A stretch of DNA of 64,000 nt from JAGWBJ01 sp034423015 (GCA_034423015.1 DAOUJG010000024.1:1-64000); one strand, 5' to 3'; shown: positions 50,944 to 59,983, counted from the first letter of the stretch. Numbers and translations are program-made. Notes: generated from the sequence alone by a model not told the origin.

Positions 50944-51130
50944 CGGGCAGCGTCCCCCCCGGCCCCGCGGGCGGGCCGGGGGACCGTCGCGACTGCCTGA
51001 GTACTCGCCGTGGAGGCGCCGGGGACCATGCGCTTTCGCCCTACCCCTTTCGCTCTACCATAGAGGCGCCCATTATCGCAGGTACCCTACTGGGGAGCAA
51101 AAGGGCTGGTCGGTCCTCACGCGGGGACCT

Positions 51131-51160
51131 GAGATTCCTCGCCTGCGGCTCGGAATGACG
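51131..51160. repeat. Dispersed ATTCC/GGAATGAC repeat, copy 6
   Basis: GAGATTCCTCGCCTGCGGCT followed by CGGAATGACG, continuing into the 24-bp tandem array. Confidence 0.75.
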
Positions 51161-51243
51161 CACTGGAGGCAGCTCGGAATGACGCGCTGGGGGCGGCTCG
51201 GAATGACGCACTGGAGGCAGCTCGGAATGACGCGCTGGGGGCG
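51148..51243. repeat. Four tandem 24-bp units derived from the dispersed repeat
   Basis: The unit begins GCTCGGAATGACGC. Two variants alternate (ending ACTGGAGGCA and GCTGGGGGCG) in the order A-B-A-B, so the array grew by duplicating a 48-bp dimer. Confidence 0.9.
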
Positions 51244-51319
51244 GCCCCGCTCCCTGGACCCAGTCTCGGGGCGGGAATAACGGATAGGGCGGAGCCGGCA
51301 AGCCCTTGGATCGTGGGGA

Positions 51320-51328
51320 TGCTATAAT
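51320..51328 (+). promoter_or_regulatory. Extended -10 promoter of the PAC2 gene
   Basis: TGCTATAAT fits the TGnTATAAT extended -10. No convincing -35 stands at the right distance, as is allowed for this class. The ATG is about 60 bases downstream. Confidence 0.5.
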
Positions 51329-51396
51329 CTACCCAACCGGCCTGGAGAACGCTCCCGGCCCTGCCCCGGCGCCACATCTCCGATGGGGGACCTCCC

Positions 51397-52347
51397 ATGG
51401 CCGACGAGCTCCTAACGCTACACGAGAAGCCGCCCTGCCGGTACATGATCGCCGGGTGGAAACCCCAGTGGTCCGACGGCGGGGAGATATCCAGCGGGCT
51501 CCCCAAGTACCTCATCGACAAGGTGGGCGCCCGCAAGATCGGCGAGATGAGCGACACCGTATCCATGATGTGCTACCCCTTCCAGGTGCCCGGCACCCAC
51601 GACGCCTTCCGGCCGGCGGCCTCCTTTGCCGAGGGCCTTCCCACCACCGGCATCGTGCGGGACAACGGGTTTTACTACGCCGGTGACGGGCTGGTCATAT
51701 TCCTGGGAGAGGAACCCTGGTTCCGCATCGACCTGTACACCCAGGCCTTCTTCCAGGCGGTCAAGGAGCTGGGCATCCAGCGCACCGCCGCGGTGGAGGG
51801 GTACAACGGTCCCGCCCCTCCCGAGCTGGAGAGGAGCGTCAACTGCTCGTACAGCAGGGCCGACATGAAGGAGGAGCTAGAGGGCCTGGGCGTGCGCTTC
51901 TCCAGCTATGGCAGCGACCGGCGCAGCGGACCGACGATAGCCATGGCGCTGATCACCCTGGCCCACTACAACTACCCGGACGTCGAGATGTTCCGCCTGG
52001 GCTCCATGGCCCCCATGTATTCGTTCCTCACCGCCAACAAGGAGCCGGTGGGCATAACCAGGGACCACCGGTCGTTCTACGACATCATGCGCAGGCTCAG
52101 GACGACGTTCAAGCTGGACATCGACCTGGGGGACCTGAAGCAGAAGGGCGACGCCGAATCGGGACGCCTGCAGTCGATGCTGGAACGGGTCGCCTCCTCC
52201 AACTCCAACGCCAAGGAGATCATCGAGAAGGCCCGGGAGGAGTTCAACTACACCCCCTTCGTGGAGCCGGTGGAGCTCACCCCCTCCCTGGACAAGGCCC
52301 TGGACGACATCCTCCGCAACGCCCCGGACCAGCCCGACGAGCAATAG
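51397..52347 (+). CDS. PAC2 family protein
   Basis: A 316-residue protein of the PAC2 (proteasome assembly chaperone-like) family. It starts with MIAGWKPQWSDGGEISSGLPKYLI and has GVRFSSYGSDRRSGPTIAMALI and VEMFRLGSMAPMY later, as family members do. The C-terminal 60 residues form a predicted coiled segment and acidic tail. Bacterial PAC2 proteins are widespread but poorly characterised. No proteasome or Mpa gene is in the window. It is convergent with queA. Confidence 0.8.
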   Translation: MADELLTLHEKPPCRYMIAGWKPQWSDGGEISSGLPKYLIDKVGARKIGEMSDTVSMMCYPFQVPGTHDAFRPAASFAEGLPTTGIVRDNGFYYAGDGLVIFLGEEPWFRIDLYTQAFFQAVKELGIQRTAAVEGYNGPAPPELERSVNCSYSRADMKEELEGLGVRFSSYGSDRRSGPTIAMALITLAHYNYPDVEMFRLGSMAPMYSFLTANKEPVGITRDHRSFYDIMRRLRTTFKLDIDLGDLKQKGDAESGRLQSMLERVASSNSNAKEIIEKAREEFNYTPFVEPVELTPSLDKALDDILRNAPDQPDEQ

Positions 52348-52350
52348 GGC

Positions 52351-53388
52351 CTACAGCAGCAGCATGGCGTCCCCGAAGGAATAGAACCGGTACCCCTGCC
52401 GGACGGCCTCGCCGTATGCACGCATCACCTGGTCTTTTCCGGCAAAGGCACTGACCAGCATCAGCAGCGTGGTGCGGGGCAGGTGGAAGTTGGTCACCAT
52501 GGCGTCCACCATCCGGAAGCTGTGGCCGGGCAGGATGTAGATGTCGGCCCATCCCGAGCCTGCCGGGATATCCCTCCGGTCCCCGCCGCCGAGTCCCGAT
52601 GCAACCTGCTCCAGCACCCTCACCGAGGTGGTGCCGACGGCCATGATGCGGCGGCCCGAAGCCCTGGCCTCGCGCAGCTTGCGCGCCTCGGTCTCGGCAA
52701 GCTCGAAATACTCGCCGTGAATGGCGTGGGCGGCGGGGTCGTCCGCCCTCACGGGAGCAAAGGTGTCCAGCCCCACATGGAGGGTCACGAAGGCCAGCTC
52801 GACTCCCCGGGTCCGCAGCCCGTCCAACATCTCGCGGGTAAAGTGAAGCCCGGCGGTGGGGGCGGCGGCGCTCCCCGGCTGCCGGGCGTACACGGTCTGG
52901 TACGCCTCGGGGTCCTCCAGCCTGGCATGAATGTAGGGAGGCAGGGGAACCTGCCCCCACCGCTCCAGGCCCTCTTCGGTGGACAGACGCACCACTCTGA
53001 CGCCGTCGGGCTCGGCCTCCAGGACTTCGACCTCCACGTCCTCGTGGCCCGGCCTCGGGACCCTGGCCCGCACCCCGGGCCGGAGGGGGCGGGCGGGCCT
53101 GGCCATGACCTTCCAGGTCCCGGGCCCCACGCGGCAGAGGAGCAGGAGCTCTACCCTGCCGCCAGTCGCTTCGCGTCTCCCCACCAGCCGGCCGGGCAGG
53201 ACGCGGCTGTCGTTCATCACCAGCACGTCGCCCGGGTCCAGGTAGTCGGGCAGGTCCCCGAACGAACGGTGCTCCACCGACCCCGCGCGCCGGTCCAACA
53301 CCAGCAGCCGGCACGAGTCACGGGGCTCCAAGGGAGTCTGGGCGATCAGCTCGAGGGGAAGGTGGTAGTCGAAGTCGCTGGTCTTCAT
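52351..53388 (-). CDS. queA: S-adenosylmethionine:tRNA ribosyltransferase-isomerase
   Basis: A 345-residue enzyme that makes epoxyqueuosine in tRNA using SAM as ribosyl donor. Key parts are FDYHLPLELIAQTPLEPRDSCRLL, DVLVMNDSRVLPGRL, APTAGLHFTREMLDGL, GTTSVRVLE and NFHLPRTTLLMLVSAF. The ATG start has no recognisable ribosome site, but it lies 35 bases downstream of folD and may be coupled to it. No tgt or queG gene is nearby. Confidence 0.95.
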   Translation of the reverse strand: MKTSDFDYHLPLELIAQTPLEPRDSCRLLVLDRRAGSVEHRSFGDLPDYLDPGDVLVMNDSRVLPGRLVGRREATGGRVELLLLCRVGPGTWKVMARPARPLRPGVRARVPRPGHEDVEVEVLEAEPDGVRVVRLSTEEGLERWGQVPLPPYIHARLEDPEAYQTVYARQPGSAAAPTAGLHFTREMLDGLRTRGVELAFVTLHVGLDTFAPVRADDPAAHAIHGEYFELAETEARKLREARASGRRIMAVGTTSVRVLEQVASGLGGGDRRDIPAGSGWADIYILPGHSFRMVDAMVTNFHLPRTTLLMLVSAFAGKDQVMRAYGEAVRQGYRFYSFGDAMLLL

Positions 53389-53423
53389 CGGCGGCGGGGG
53401 CCGCGGCCCGGGTGCGCCGCCGG

Positions 53424-54314
53424 CTACGGCTCTCCGTGGATGCTGATGCGGGCCGCCGTGAGGGTGTTCACCAGGAGCATGGCAATGGTCATGGGCCCCA
53501 CGCCGCCGGGCACGGGCGTTATCGCCTCGGCCTTCTCCGACACCGCCGGGAAGTCCACGTCCCCCACCAGGCGGTAGCCGGACTTCCGCGTCTCGTCGGG
53601 GACCCGGTTGATGCCAACATCCACGACGACGGCGCCCTCACGGACCATATCCGCCGTCACGGCGTTGGGGCGGCCCATGGCGGCCACCAGAACGTCCGCC
53701 TGCCTGGTCAGGGCCCCCATGTCCCGGGTGCCGGTGTGGCAGACGGTGACGGTGGCGTTGGCCCCCTCGGCCTTCTGCATCAGCAGCATGGCAAGGGGCT
53801 TGCCGACGATGTTGCTGCGCCCGCAGATGACCACGTGCCTGCGGCCTGGGTCGTAGCCGTTCCTGAGCAATAGCTGCTGGACCCCGCCGGGAGTGCCGGG
53901 CACAAAGGGCCCCTGTCCCTGGGCCAGCCTGCCGACGTTCACCGGGTGGATCGCGTCCACGTCCTTTCCCGGGTCGACGGCGCCCAGGATGGCCGTCTCG
54001 TCCATGTGATCGGGCAGGGGAAGCTGCACCAAGATGCCATGGAACCTGGGGTCCCCGTTGAGCTCCCGCACCTTCTCCAGCAGCCCGGCCTGGGACAGGC
54101 TGCCGGGCAGGTGGACAGTCTCGGAGAACATGCCTACCTCGTCGCAGGCCCTGCCCTTGTTGCGCACGTATATCGCCGAGGCCGGGTCGTCTCCCACCAG
54201 CACGGCGGCCAGCCCGGGGGTGACGCCGTGCCTGGCGCGGGTCTCCTCCACCCCCACGGCGACCTCGGCCCGTATCTCCTTGGAGGTAGCCTTGCCGTCC
54301 AGTATCTTCGCCAT
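53424..54314 (-). CDS. folD: Bifunctional methylenetetrahydrofolate dehydrogenase/cyclohydrolase
   Basis: A 296-residue enzyme interconverting methylene- and formyl-tetrahydrofolate. It has the catalytic Y-x3-K in IYVRNKGRACDEVGM, VQLPLPDHMDE, GRSNIVGKPLAMLLM for the cofactor and DVGINRVPDE. In the usual PCTPxG loop the Cys is replaced (VPGTPGG). ATG 54314 was selected over an earlier in-frame ATG because the family starts with KILDGK; GGGGAGG precedes it closely. It is in an operon with queA. Confidence 0.94.
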   Translation of the reverse strand: MAKILDGKATSKEIRAEVAVGVEETRARHGVTPGLAAVLVGDDPASAIYVRNKGRACDEVGMFSETVHLPGSLSQAGLLEKVRELNGDPRFHGILVQLPLPDHMDETAILGAVDPGKDVDAIHPVNVGRLAQGQGPFVPGTPGGVQQLLLRNGYDPGRRHVVICGRSNIVGKPLAMLLMQKAEGANATVTVCHTGTRDMGALTRQADVLVAAMGRPNAVTADMVREGAVVVDVGINRVPDETRKSGYRLVGDVDFPAVSEKAEAITPVPGGVGPMTIAMLLVNTLTAARISIHGEP

Positions 54315-54401
54315 CCTCCCTCCCCGCCGTTGGACTCGCGCCGCCGCCATGATAGCACGGGGCCCCCGGCCCAACAATCTCCCTGCCCCGGCCCCGAGAG
54401 G

Positions 54402-54431
54402 TTAGACACCCCGAATACCCGTGGCTATAAT
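54402..54431 (+). promoter_or_regulatory. Promoter of acpS, implying a near-leaderless mRNA
   Basis: TTAGAC (54402-54407), 18-base spacer, TATAAT (54426-54431). The first ATG is at 54443 and no Shine-Dalgarno stands before it; transcription would begin about five bases upstream. Confidence 0.55.
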
Positions 54432-54442
54432 GTGGCTCAATC

Positions 54443-54832
54443 ATGCTCACCACCGGCATGCTCACCACCGGCGTCGACATCATCGAGATCGAGCGTATCC
54501 GCCAGGCCTTCGAGCGCTGGGGAGACCGGTTCCTCCGCAGGATATACACCGAGGGCGAGGCTTCCTACTGCCGCGGCAGGGCCCCGAACCTGGCAGGACG
54601 CTTCGCGGCCAAGGAGGCGGCGATGAAGGCCCTGGGCACCGGGCTCCGGGGCGTGGGATGGAAGGACATCGAGGTCGTCAGGAACCAGGCCGGGGCGCCC
54701 TCGGTCCGCCTGCACGGGAGGGCCAAGGCCCGGGCCGAGACGCTGGGCGTCCGCGAGCTGTCCCTCAGCCTCTCTCACTCCCGCAACTACGCCGTGGCCT
54801 TCGTCGTGGGACTGATCCCCGGGGCCGAGTGA
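54443..54832 (+). CDS. acpS: Holo-[acyl-carrier-protein] synthase
   Basis: A 129-residue phosphopantetheinyl transferase that activates acyl carrier protein. It has GVDIIEIERIRQAF with the metal-binding Asp, RFAAKEAAMKALGTGLRG with the catalytic Glu/Lys, and LSLSHSRNYAVAFVV. The first ten residues are an exact doubling of MLTTG, so ATG 54443 or ATG 54458 may be used; the family normally starts just before GVDI. nnrDE follows 19 bases downstream in the same direction. Confidence 0.94.
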   Translation: MLTTGMLTTGVDIIEIERIRQAFERWGDRFLRRIYTEGEASYCRGRAPNLAGRFAAKEAAMKALGTGLRGVGWKDIEVVRNQAGAPSVRLHGRAKARAETLGVRELSLSLSHSRNYAVAFVVGLIPGAE

Positions 54833-54851
54833 CGCGAGCCTCGACGGCGCC

Positions 54852-56417
54852 ATGAAGATAGTCACCGTCGACCAGATGCAGGCCCTGGAAGAGGCCTCCG
54901 CGGCCGCGGGCACCAGCACCGACACTCTCATGGAGAACGCCGGACTGGCGGCGGCACGCCTGTCCCGGGAGGCGGCGGGAGGGGCCGCCGGGGTCCGTGT
55001 GCTGGTACTGGTCGGGCCGGGCAACAACGGGGGAGACGGGCTGGTGGCGGCGCGGCACCTGCGCAGGTGGGGAGCGGAAGTGACCGCCTATGTCCTGCGG
55101 CCGCGCCGCCCGGAGGACACCCGCCTGGACGAAGCGGCCCGGGCCGGCGTCACGATACTCCACGCGGGGAACGAGCCCGAAGGCCGCCTGCTCGCGGGAG
55201 AGCTCGGCCGGGCCCGGGTGGTGATGGACGCCGTGTTGGGCACCGGGAGGGCCCGCCCGCTGGAGGGCGAGGTCCGGGACGCCATGCTGGCGGTCACGTC
55301 GGCCAGGGCCGCCAACCCCGGGCTCATCGTCGTGGGCCTCGACGTGCCCACCGGCATGGACGCGGACACTGGGGCGGTCGACCCGGCCTGTCCGCATGCC
55401 GACGTGACCGTCTCCTTCGGCTTTCCCAAAACGGGGCACTTCCGGTTCCCCGGTGCGGCCCACGTGGGCAGGCTCGAGGTCTTGGACATCGGCATCTCGC
55501 CCGACCTGTCAAGGGGCCTGGACCTGGAGCTTCTCACCGGGGACTGGGTGGAACAGAGGCTGCCGGACCGCCCGCCGGACTCCCACAAGGGCACCTTCGG
55601 CCATGTGCTGATAGTCGCCGGCTCGACGAGCTACGCCGGCGCGGCGTACCTGGCAGCCCAGGCGACGGCGCGGATGGGACCCGGGCTCGTGACCCTGGCC
55701 TCTCCCCGGGGAATCTACCCGGTCCTGGCCTCCAAGCTCACCGAGGTGATCCACCTGCCCCTGCCCCAGGACGAAGACGGGCGGATAAGCGACGCGGCCG
55801 CCGGCCTCATAGGACAGAGCCTGTCACAGTACACCTCGGTGGTCCTGGGCTGCGGTTTCGGCAGGTCTTCCGGCCTGGTGGAGCTGCTGCGAGGGCTGCT
55901 GTTGGAGGAGCCGGCCCCCCGGGCGCCGGTGGTCGTCGACGCAGACGGCCTGAACAACCTGGCCCGGACCCCCGAGTGGTGGAGGCGGGCCCGCTTTCCC
56001 TTGGTGGTCACGCCTCATCCGGGAGAGATGGCCACCCTGACGTCCCTGTCTACCGCCGAGGTCCAGTCCCGTCGCGTGGAGGTGGCCAGGGAGTACGCGG
56101 CCACGTGGGACGCCGTCGTAGCCTTGAAGGGCGCCCACACCGTGGTGGCAAGCCCGGACGGCCCGTGCCGGGTCAGCCCCTTCGCCAACCCGGGCCTCTC
56201 CTCGGGTGGCACGGGCGACGTGCTCACCGGCATCATTGGCGGGCTCCTGGCCCAGGGCCTCTCACCCGAGGACGCCGCCTGCTGCGGCGTGTACCTCCAC
56301 GGCCTGGCCGGGGAGATGGCAAGGGAGCGGTTGGGAGACGCCGGGATGCTGGCCGGGGACCTGCTCTCGCTCTTGCCCACGGCGGTCCGGGACGCCAGGC
56401 TGGGCCGCCCGGCCTGA
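54852..56417 (+). CDS. nnrDE: Bifunctional NAD(P)H-hydrate epimerase / ADP-dependent NAD(P)H-hydrate dehydratase
   Basis: A 521-residue metabolite repair enzyme. The epimerase domain (about 1-215) contains ENAGLAAARLS, GPGNNGGDGLVAARHL and GLDVPTGMDADTGAV. The dehydratase domain (about 230-510) contains HKGTFGHVLIVAGS, VVDADGLNNL, TPHPGEMATL, LKGAHTVVASPDG and GTGDVLTGIIGGLLAQG. It repairs hydrated NAD(P)H in the cytoplasm. Pairing with acpS upstream is common in bacteria. Confidence 0.96.
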   Translation: MKIVTVDQMQALEEASAAAGTSTDTLMENAGLAAARLSREAAGGAAGVRVLVLVGPGNNGGDGLVAARHLRRWGAEVTAYVLRPRRPEDTRLDEAARAGVTILHAGNEPEGRLLAGELGRARVVMDAVLGTGRARPLEGEVRDAMLAVTSARAANPGLIVVGLDVPTGMDADTGAVDPACPHADVTVSFGFPKTGHFRFPGAAHVGRLEVLDIGISPDLSRGLDLELLTGDWVEQRLPDRPPDSHKGTFGHVLIVAGSTSYAGAAYLAAQATARMGPGLVTLASPRGIYPVLASKLTEVIHLPLPQDEDGRISDAAAGLIGQSLSQYTSVVLGCGFGRSSGLVELLRGLLLEEPAPRAPVVVDADGLNNLARTPEWWRRARFPLVVTPHPGEMATLTSLSTAEVQSRRVEVAREYAATWDAVVALKGAHTVVASPDGPCRVSPFANPGLSSGGTGDVLTGIIGGLLAQGLSPEDAACCGVYLHGLAGEMARERLGDAGMLAGDLLSLLPTAVRDARLGRPA

Positions 56418-56457
56418 AGGCAGCCGGAGGCGCGCCCCGTTACGGTCTTTATCCCGT

Positions 56458-56463
56458 TATAAT
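56458..56463 (+). promoter_or_regulatory. -10 box upstream of the SDR gene
   Basis: TATAAT 31 bases before the ATG, with no clear -35. A CAGGAGG ribosome site lies between it and the start. Confidence 0.4.
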
Positions 56464-56493
56464 GGGCGAATACATTCCAACAGGAGGCGCAAG

Positions 56494-57291
56494 ATGGAGC
56501 TTGGCCTGGAAGGGAAGGTGGCGATAGTCACCGGAGGCAGCTACGGAATAGGCAAGGCGGCCGCGTGGCGCATGTCCATGGAGGGCGCCAGGGTCGCCAT
56601 CTGCGCCCGGCGGCAGGAGGTGCTGGACCAGGCCGCCAGCGACATCCGCGCCCAGTCAGAAGGCGAGGTGCTGACGGTTTCCGCGGACGTCTCCATCGCC
56701 TCGGACGTGGACCGGGTGGTGGACGCCACCCTGGAGCGGTTCGGCAGGATCGACATCCTGGTCAACAACGCCGGCCAGTCCGACGCCCGCGCCTTCGAGA
56801 GCGTCACCGATGAGGAGTGGCAGGCGGACCTGGACCTGAAGCTGTACGCCTCCATCCGTTTTGCCCGGGCCTGCATCCCCCACATGCGCAGGGTCGGGGG
56901 AGGAAGGATCATCAACGTCACCAACCTGGGGGCCAAGGCCCCGGGTGCCAGCTCGGTGCCCACCTCCGTCTCCAGGGCCGCGGGCGTCGCCGTTACCAAG
57001 GCCCTCTCCAGGGACGTGGCCAAGGACAACATCCTCGTGAACACGGTATGCATCGGCCTGATCAAGAGCGGCCAGCACGAACGCCGTTACGAGGGGCTGA
57101 CGGCCGGGAACCCGGGCCTGGGCCAGGAGGAGTTCTACGACCAGATGGCCTCGGGCAGGGGCGTGCCCCTGGGCCGCGTGGGCGAACCCGAGGAGGCCGG
57201 AGACGTCATCGCGTTTCTGGCCTCGGACCGGGCCAGCTACCTAACCGGCATCGCCGTCAACATCGACGGAGGCGGATCACCGGTCGTCTGA
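56494..57291 (+). CDS. Short-chain dehydrogenase/reductase with atypical active site
   Basis: A 265-residue SDR. The cofactor loop GGSYGIGKAAAWRM, LVNNAGQSDARAF and the C-terminal GVAVNIDGG-like TGIAVNIDGGGSPVV are typical. The catalytic Ser/Tyr-x3-Lys region instead reads NLGAKAPGASSVPTSVSRAAGVAVTK (in pieces): the Tyr is replaced by Thr or Ser and the Lys by Arg. The rest of the fold is conserved. It may be a non-canonical reductase, a binding protein or a dehydratase-like enzyme. Its 3' end overlaps the convergent glcF gene by 15 bases. Confidence 0.88.
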   Translation: MELGLEGKVAIVTGGSYGIGKAAAWRMSMEGARVAICARRQEVLDQAASDIRAQSEGEVLTVSADVSIASDVDRVVDATLERFGRIDILVNNAGQSDARAFESVTDEEWQADLDLKLYASIRFARACIPHMRRVGGGRIINVTNLGAKAPGASSVPTSVSRAAGVAVTKALSRDVAKDNILVNTVCIGLIKSGQHERRYEGLTAGNPGLGQEEFYDQMASGRGVPLGRVGEPEEAGDVIAFLASDRASYLTGIAVNIDGGGSPVV

Positions 57292-58638
57292 CGCCCGGGA
57301 GCCTCCCGCAGTACCGGCGGCCTCGGCTGCATACGCCTCGTCCAGCATGTCGACGACGTGGCACACCCGGCCCTGCACTCCGGCCCTCCGCAGGCCGTTC
57401 TCCAGCTGGATTACGCAGCCGGGATTGGCCGTCGCGATGATGTCGGCGCCGGTGGCGGCCACCCGCTCCATCTTGCTGTCCAGGAGCCGGTTGGAGAACT
57501 CCCTCTGGGTGACGGAGTAGATCCCCGCGGCCCCGCAGCATCGGTCCGAGCTCTCCATCTCCACCAGGTCCAGGCCCGGTATCGATTCCAAGACCGTCCG
57601 GGGCGCCCTGGTGATCCGCTGGGCGTGGGCCAAGTGACAGGAGTCCTGGTAGGTCGCGGTGGCTTGCACTTGGCCCTCGGGATGGCGGAAGGAAAGCTCC
57701 ACCAGAAGCTCGCTGATGTCCACGGTGATGGCGGCGAGACGTTCGGCCCTGGCCGCGTACACGGGATCGTCCCGCAGCAGCTCCTCGTACTCCTTCATGG
57801 TCGAGCCGCAACCCGCCGAGGCCACCGCGACCCTGTCCACGCCGGCTTCCAGGAACACGTCGATGTTGCGCCGCGCCATAGCCCGGGCCGTTTCCGGGTC
57901 GCCGCTATGCAGGTTCAGCGCCCCGCAGCAGCCCTGGCCCATGGGGACCAGCACCCGGCAGCCGTTTATGGCCAACACCCGCACCGACGCCTCCATCGTG
58001 CGGGGGTGGACCAGGGGCATCACGCAGCCCGACAGCAGCCCCACCAACATCCTCGTCTCCCCCACCGCAGGGACCACCTTCCGGGACGGGCCGAAGAAGG
58101 GCCGGGAGAACGACGGCAGGGACCTCTCCAGGGCTGCCAGGTTCGGCAGGGCCCGGTCCAGCAGACGCGACCGGCGCAACAACCCCTGGAGTCCCGAACG
58201 CTGGTACAGGTACATCAGCATCGCGCCGAGCCTGAGATACCGGGGATGAGGCAAGGCCGCCCTCAAGAAGAGCGCCGTGGCCAGCTTCATCGCCTTCGCC
58301 GTCTTGCCGCGCCGGGCCACCTGGGCCCGGGTGTCCTCCATCAGCCGGCCGAAGGGGACGCCCGAGGGGCATACCGCCTCACAGGCACGACACTGCAGGC
58401 ACAGGTCCCAGTGGGAGGCCACCCGCTCGCTGATCCCCATGCGCCCCTCCTTGACCGCCTTCATCAGGGCGATGCGCCCCCTAGGGGACTCGGTCTCCAG
58501 ACCGAGCTCGACGTAGGTGGGGCACGCGCTGAGGCAGAGGCCGCAATGGACGCAGCGATACAGGTCCTCGTCCCTGGGCGAATCGGGGCCCAGGAAGCCG
58601 GGCTCCAGGTTGAGAGGCGTCTTGGGGTGTGCGGTCAT
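57277..58638 (-). CDS. glcF: Glycolate oxidase iron-sulfur subunit
   Basis: A 453-residue ferredoxin-type/CCG-domain protein. Two 4Fe-4S motifs are at the N-terminus (RCVHCGLCLSACPTYVELGLE and CLQCRACEAVCPSG), followed by two CCG modules (GCVMPLVHP, GCCGAL; and SCHLAH, CCGAAGIYSV). It passes electrons from GlcD/GlcE to the quinone pool. It is last of a minus-strand set glcD-glcE-glcF and lies 10 bases from glcE. Confidence 0.93.
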   Translation of the reverse strand: MTAHPKTPLNLEPGFLGPDSPRDEDLYRCVHCGLCLSACPTYVELGLETESPRGRIALMKAVKEGRMGISERVASHWDLCLQCRACEAVCPSGVPFGRLMEDTRAQVARRGKTAKAMKLATALFLRAALPHPRYLRLGAMLMYLYQRSGLQGLLRRSRLLDRALPNLAALERSLPSFSRPFFGPSRKVVPAVGETRMLVGLLSGCVMPLVHPRTMEASVRVLAINGCRVLVPMGQGCCGALNLHSGDPETARAMARRNIDVFLEAGVDRVAVASAGCGSTMKEYEELLRDDPVYAARAERLAAITVDISELLVELSFRHPEGQVQATATYQDSCHLAHAQRITRAPRTVLESIPGLDLVEMESSDRCCGAAGIYSVTQREFSNRLLDSKMERVAATGADIIATANPGCVIQLENGLRRAGVQGRVCHVVDMLDEAYAAEAAGTAGGSRASDDR

Positions 58639-58648
58639 GCCGGCGTCC

Positions 58649-59983
58649 TCAGATCCCCCCGACGAACCGGCCCGGACTGAGTATGCCCTTGGGGTCCATC
58701 TCCCTCTTGACCCGCCGCATCAGGTCCAGGCCCGCTACCTCGTCACCCCACACGTCCATCCTGCGTTTCAACGCCAGGGGGCATCGCTCTATGACGGCGT
58801 ACCCACCACAGGTCCCCGCGGCCCGGCGTACCGTCCTGATGGTCTCCTCGACCAGCTTGTCGGCCTGGGGCTCCAGCTCCTCCGCCCACTCCAGCACCCG
58901 GACCAGGCCGCTGCCAGGATCGACTACGATGCCCCTGGGCAGAGGGGTCGGACGGACGGCCATGGAAGCGACGAAGGTGGCCACGCGGGAGGGTAGAAGC
59001 CCAACCCTCACCATCAGCCTTGGCCCCCCTTCGCCGTCCCAGCCCAGGTCCGTGACGGACCGCCAGATCTCGTCTCCCTCTTCGTTCATGACGGTGGCGA
59101 CGTTGCATGCGCCGCCCGCCGCAAGCACCTCCGCCGCCTGGGACACCTTGCGTCCCACCGGCGGCCCGCTGCCGGAGAAGAGGGCCGCAACCACGGCCGC
59201 GCCGCGGGGCGTTCCCATCTCGGGCAGCCTGTCCACCGCCCCCCGGTCCATGACCTGAAGCGCCTGGGGCCTGCCGTGCAACCCCAGTACCTCCTGCGAC
59301 AACCCCACCGCGGCTTCCAGAGAGCCCATGGACGCGACCACGGTCCCCTTGGCCGCCGGCAGGGGCGTGACCTTGAAGGTGGCCTCCACGATCACCCCCA
59401 AAGTGCCCAGAGACCCAGTGTACAGCTTGTTCAGGTCGTAGCCCGTCACGTTCTTCACCACGCGGCCGCCGCTCTTCGTGACTTCTCCCGAGGCGCGGAC
59501 CACTTTCAGCCCGATGAGCCAGTCCCTCAGCCCACCGAAGGCCAGACGGGAGGGCCCTCCGGCGTTGGCGGCCAGGACACCACCCACCGTAGCCCTGGAG
59601 GACAGGGGGAACTCCAGCGGCAGGGTCTGGCCGTGGCGTGCCAGCTCTCCACGGAAGGCGTCGATGGTCATGCCGGCTTCCGCGGCGGCCACCAGGTCGG
59701 CCGGTTCGTGAAAGGCCAGTCCATTCAGCCGCTCCAACCCCAGCACCAGGTCCAGGCCGGCGGGCGGGTTCCCCAGTCCCATCTGGGTCCCGCCTCCCCT
59801 GGGGACCACCGCCAGGCCCCGGTCCGACGCCAGGCGCATCACGTCGGATACGGCTTCCACATCTGACGGCAACGCCACGGCCTCGGCCACGACTCCATCC
59901 ACCGAGTACGCCGCCGGGTTTGCGGGAGATGGGACGGCATCCCTCCCCAGCAGGCCCACCAGAGTGTCCGAAAGCGACGGCAA
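58649..59983 (-). CDS. glcE: Glycolate oxidase FAD-binding subunit
   Basis: A 444-residue FAD-linked oxidase subunit. The PCMH-type FAD domain includes VVPRGGGTQMGLGNPP and GGVLAANAGGPSRLAFGGLRD, then RVVKNVTGYDLNKLYTGSLGTLGV, which is typical of GlcE. The start is a TTG at 59981-59983 with an AAGG nearby; no earlier start exists in frame. It forms the flavoprotein pair with GlcD, and is flanked by glcD (109 bases upstream) and glcF. Confidence 0.93.
   Translation of the reverse strand: MPSLSDTLVGLLGRDAVPSPANPAAYSVDGVVAEAVALPSDVEAVSDVMRLASDRGLAVVPRGGGTQMGLGNPPAGLDLVLGLERLNGLAFHEPADLVAAAEAGMTIDAFRGELARHGQTLPLEFPLSSRATVGGVLAANAGGPSRLAFGGLRDWLIGLKVVRASGEVTKSGGRVVKNVTGYDLNKLYTGSLGTLGVIVEATFKVTPLPAAKGTVVASMGSLEAAVGLSQEVLGLHGRPQALQVMDRGAVDRLPEMGTPRGAAVVAALFSGSGPPVGRKVSQAAEVLAAGGACNVATVMNEEGDEIWRSVTDLGWDGEGGPRLMVRVGLLPSRVATFVASMAVRPTPLPRGIVVDPGSGLVRVLEWAEELEPQADKLVEETIRTVRRAAGTCGGYAVIERCPLALKRRMDVWGDEVAGLDLMRRVKREMDPKGILSPGRFVGGI

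Larger units (their letters stand above)
50944..51396. other. Intergenic region with tandem repeat and promoter
   Basis: No gene is supported. It holds a dispersed-repeat copy (51131-51160) expanded into the 24-bp tandem array 51148-51243, and the predicted promoter of the PAC2 gene at 51320-51328. Confidence 0.5.

Noticed and set aside
51148..51243. CRISPR array
   Set aside because: The units are contiguous tandem repeats without spacers.
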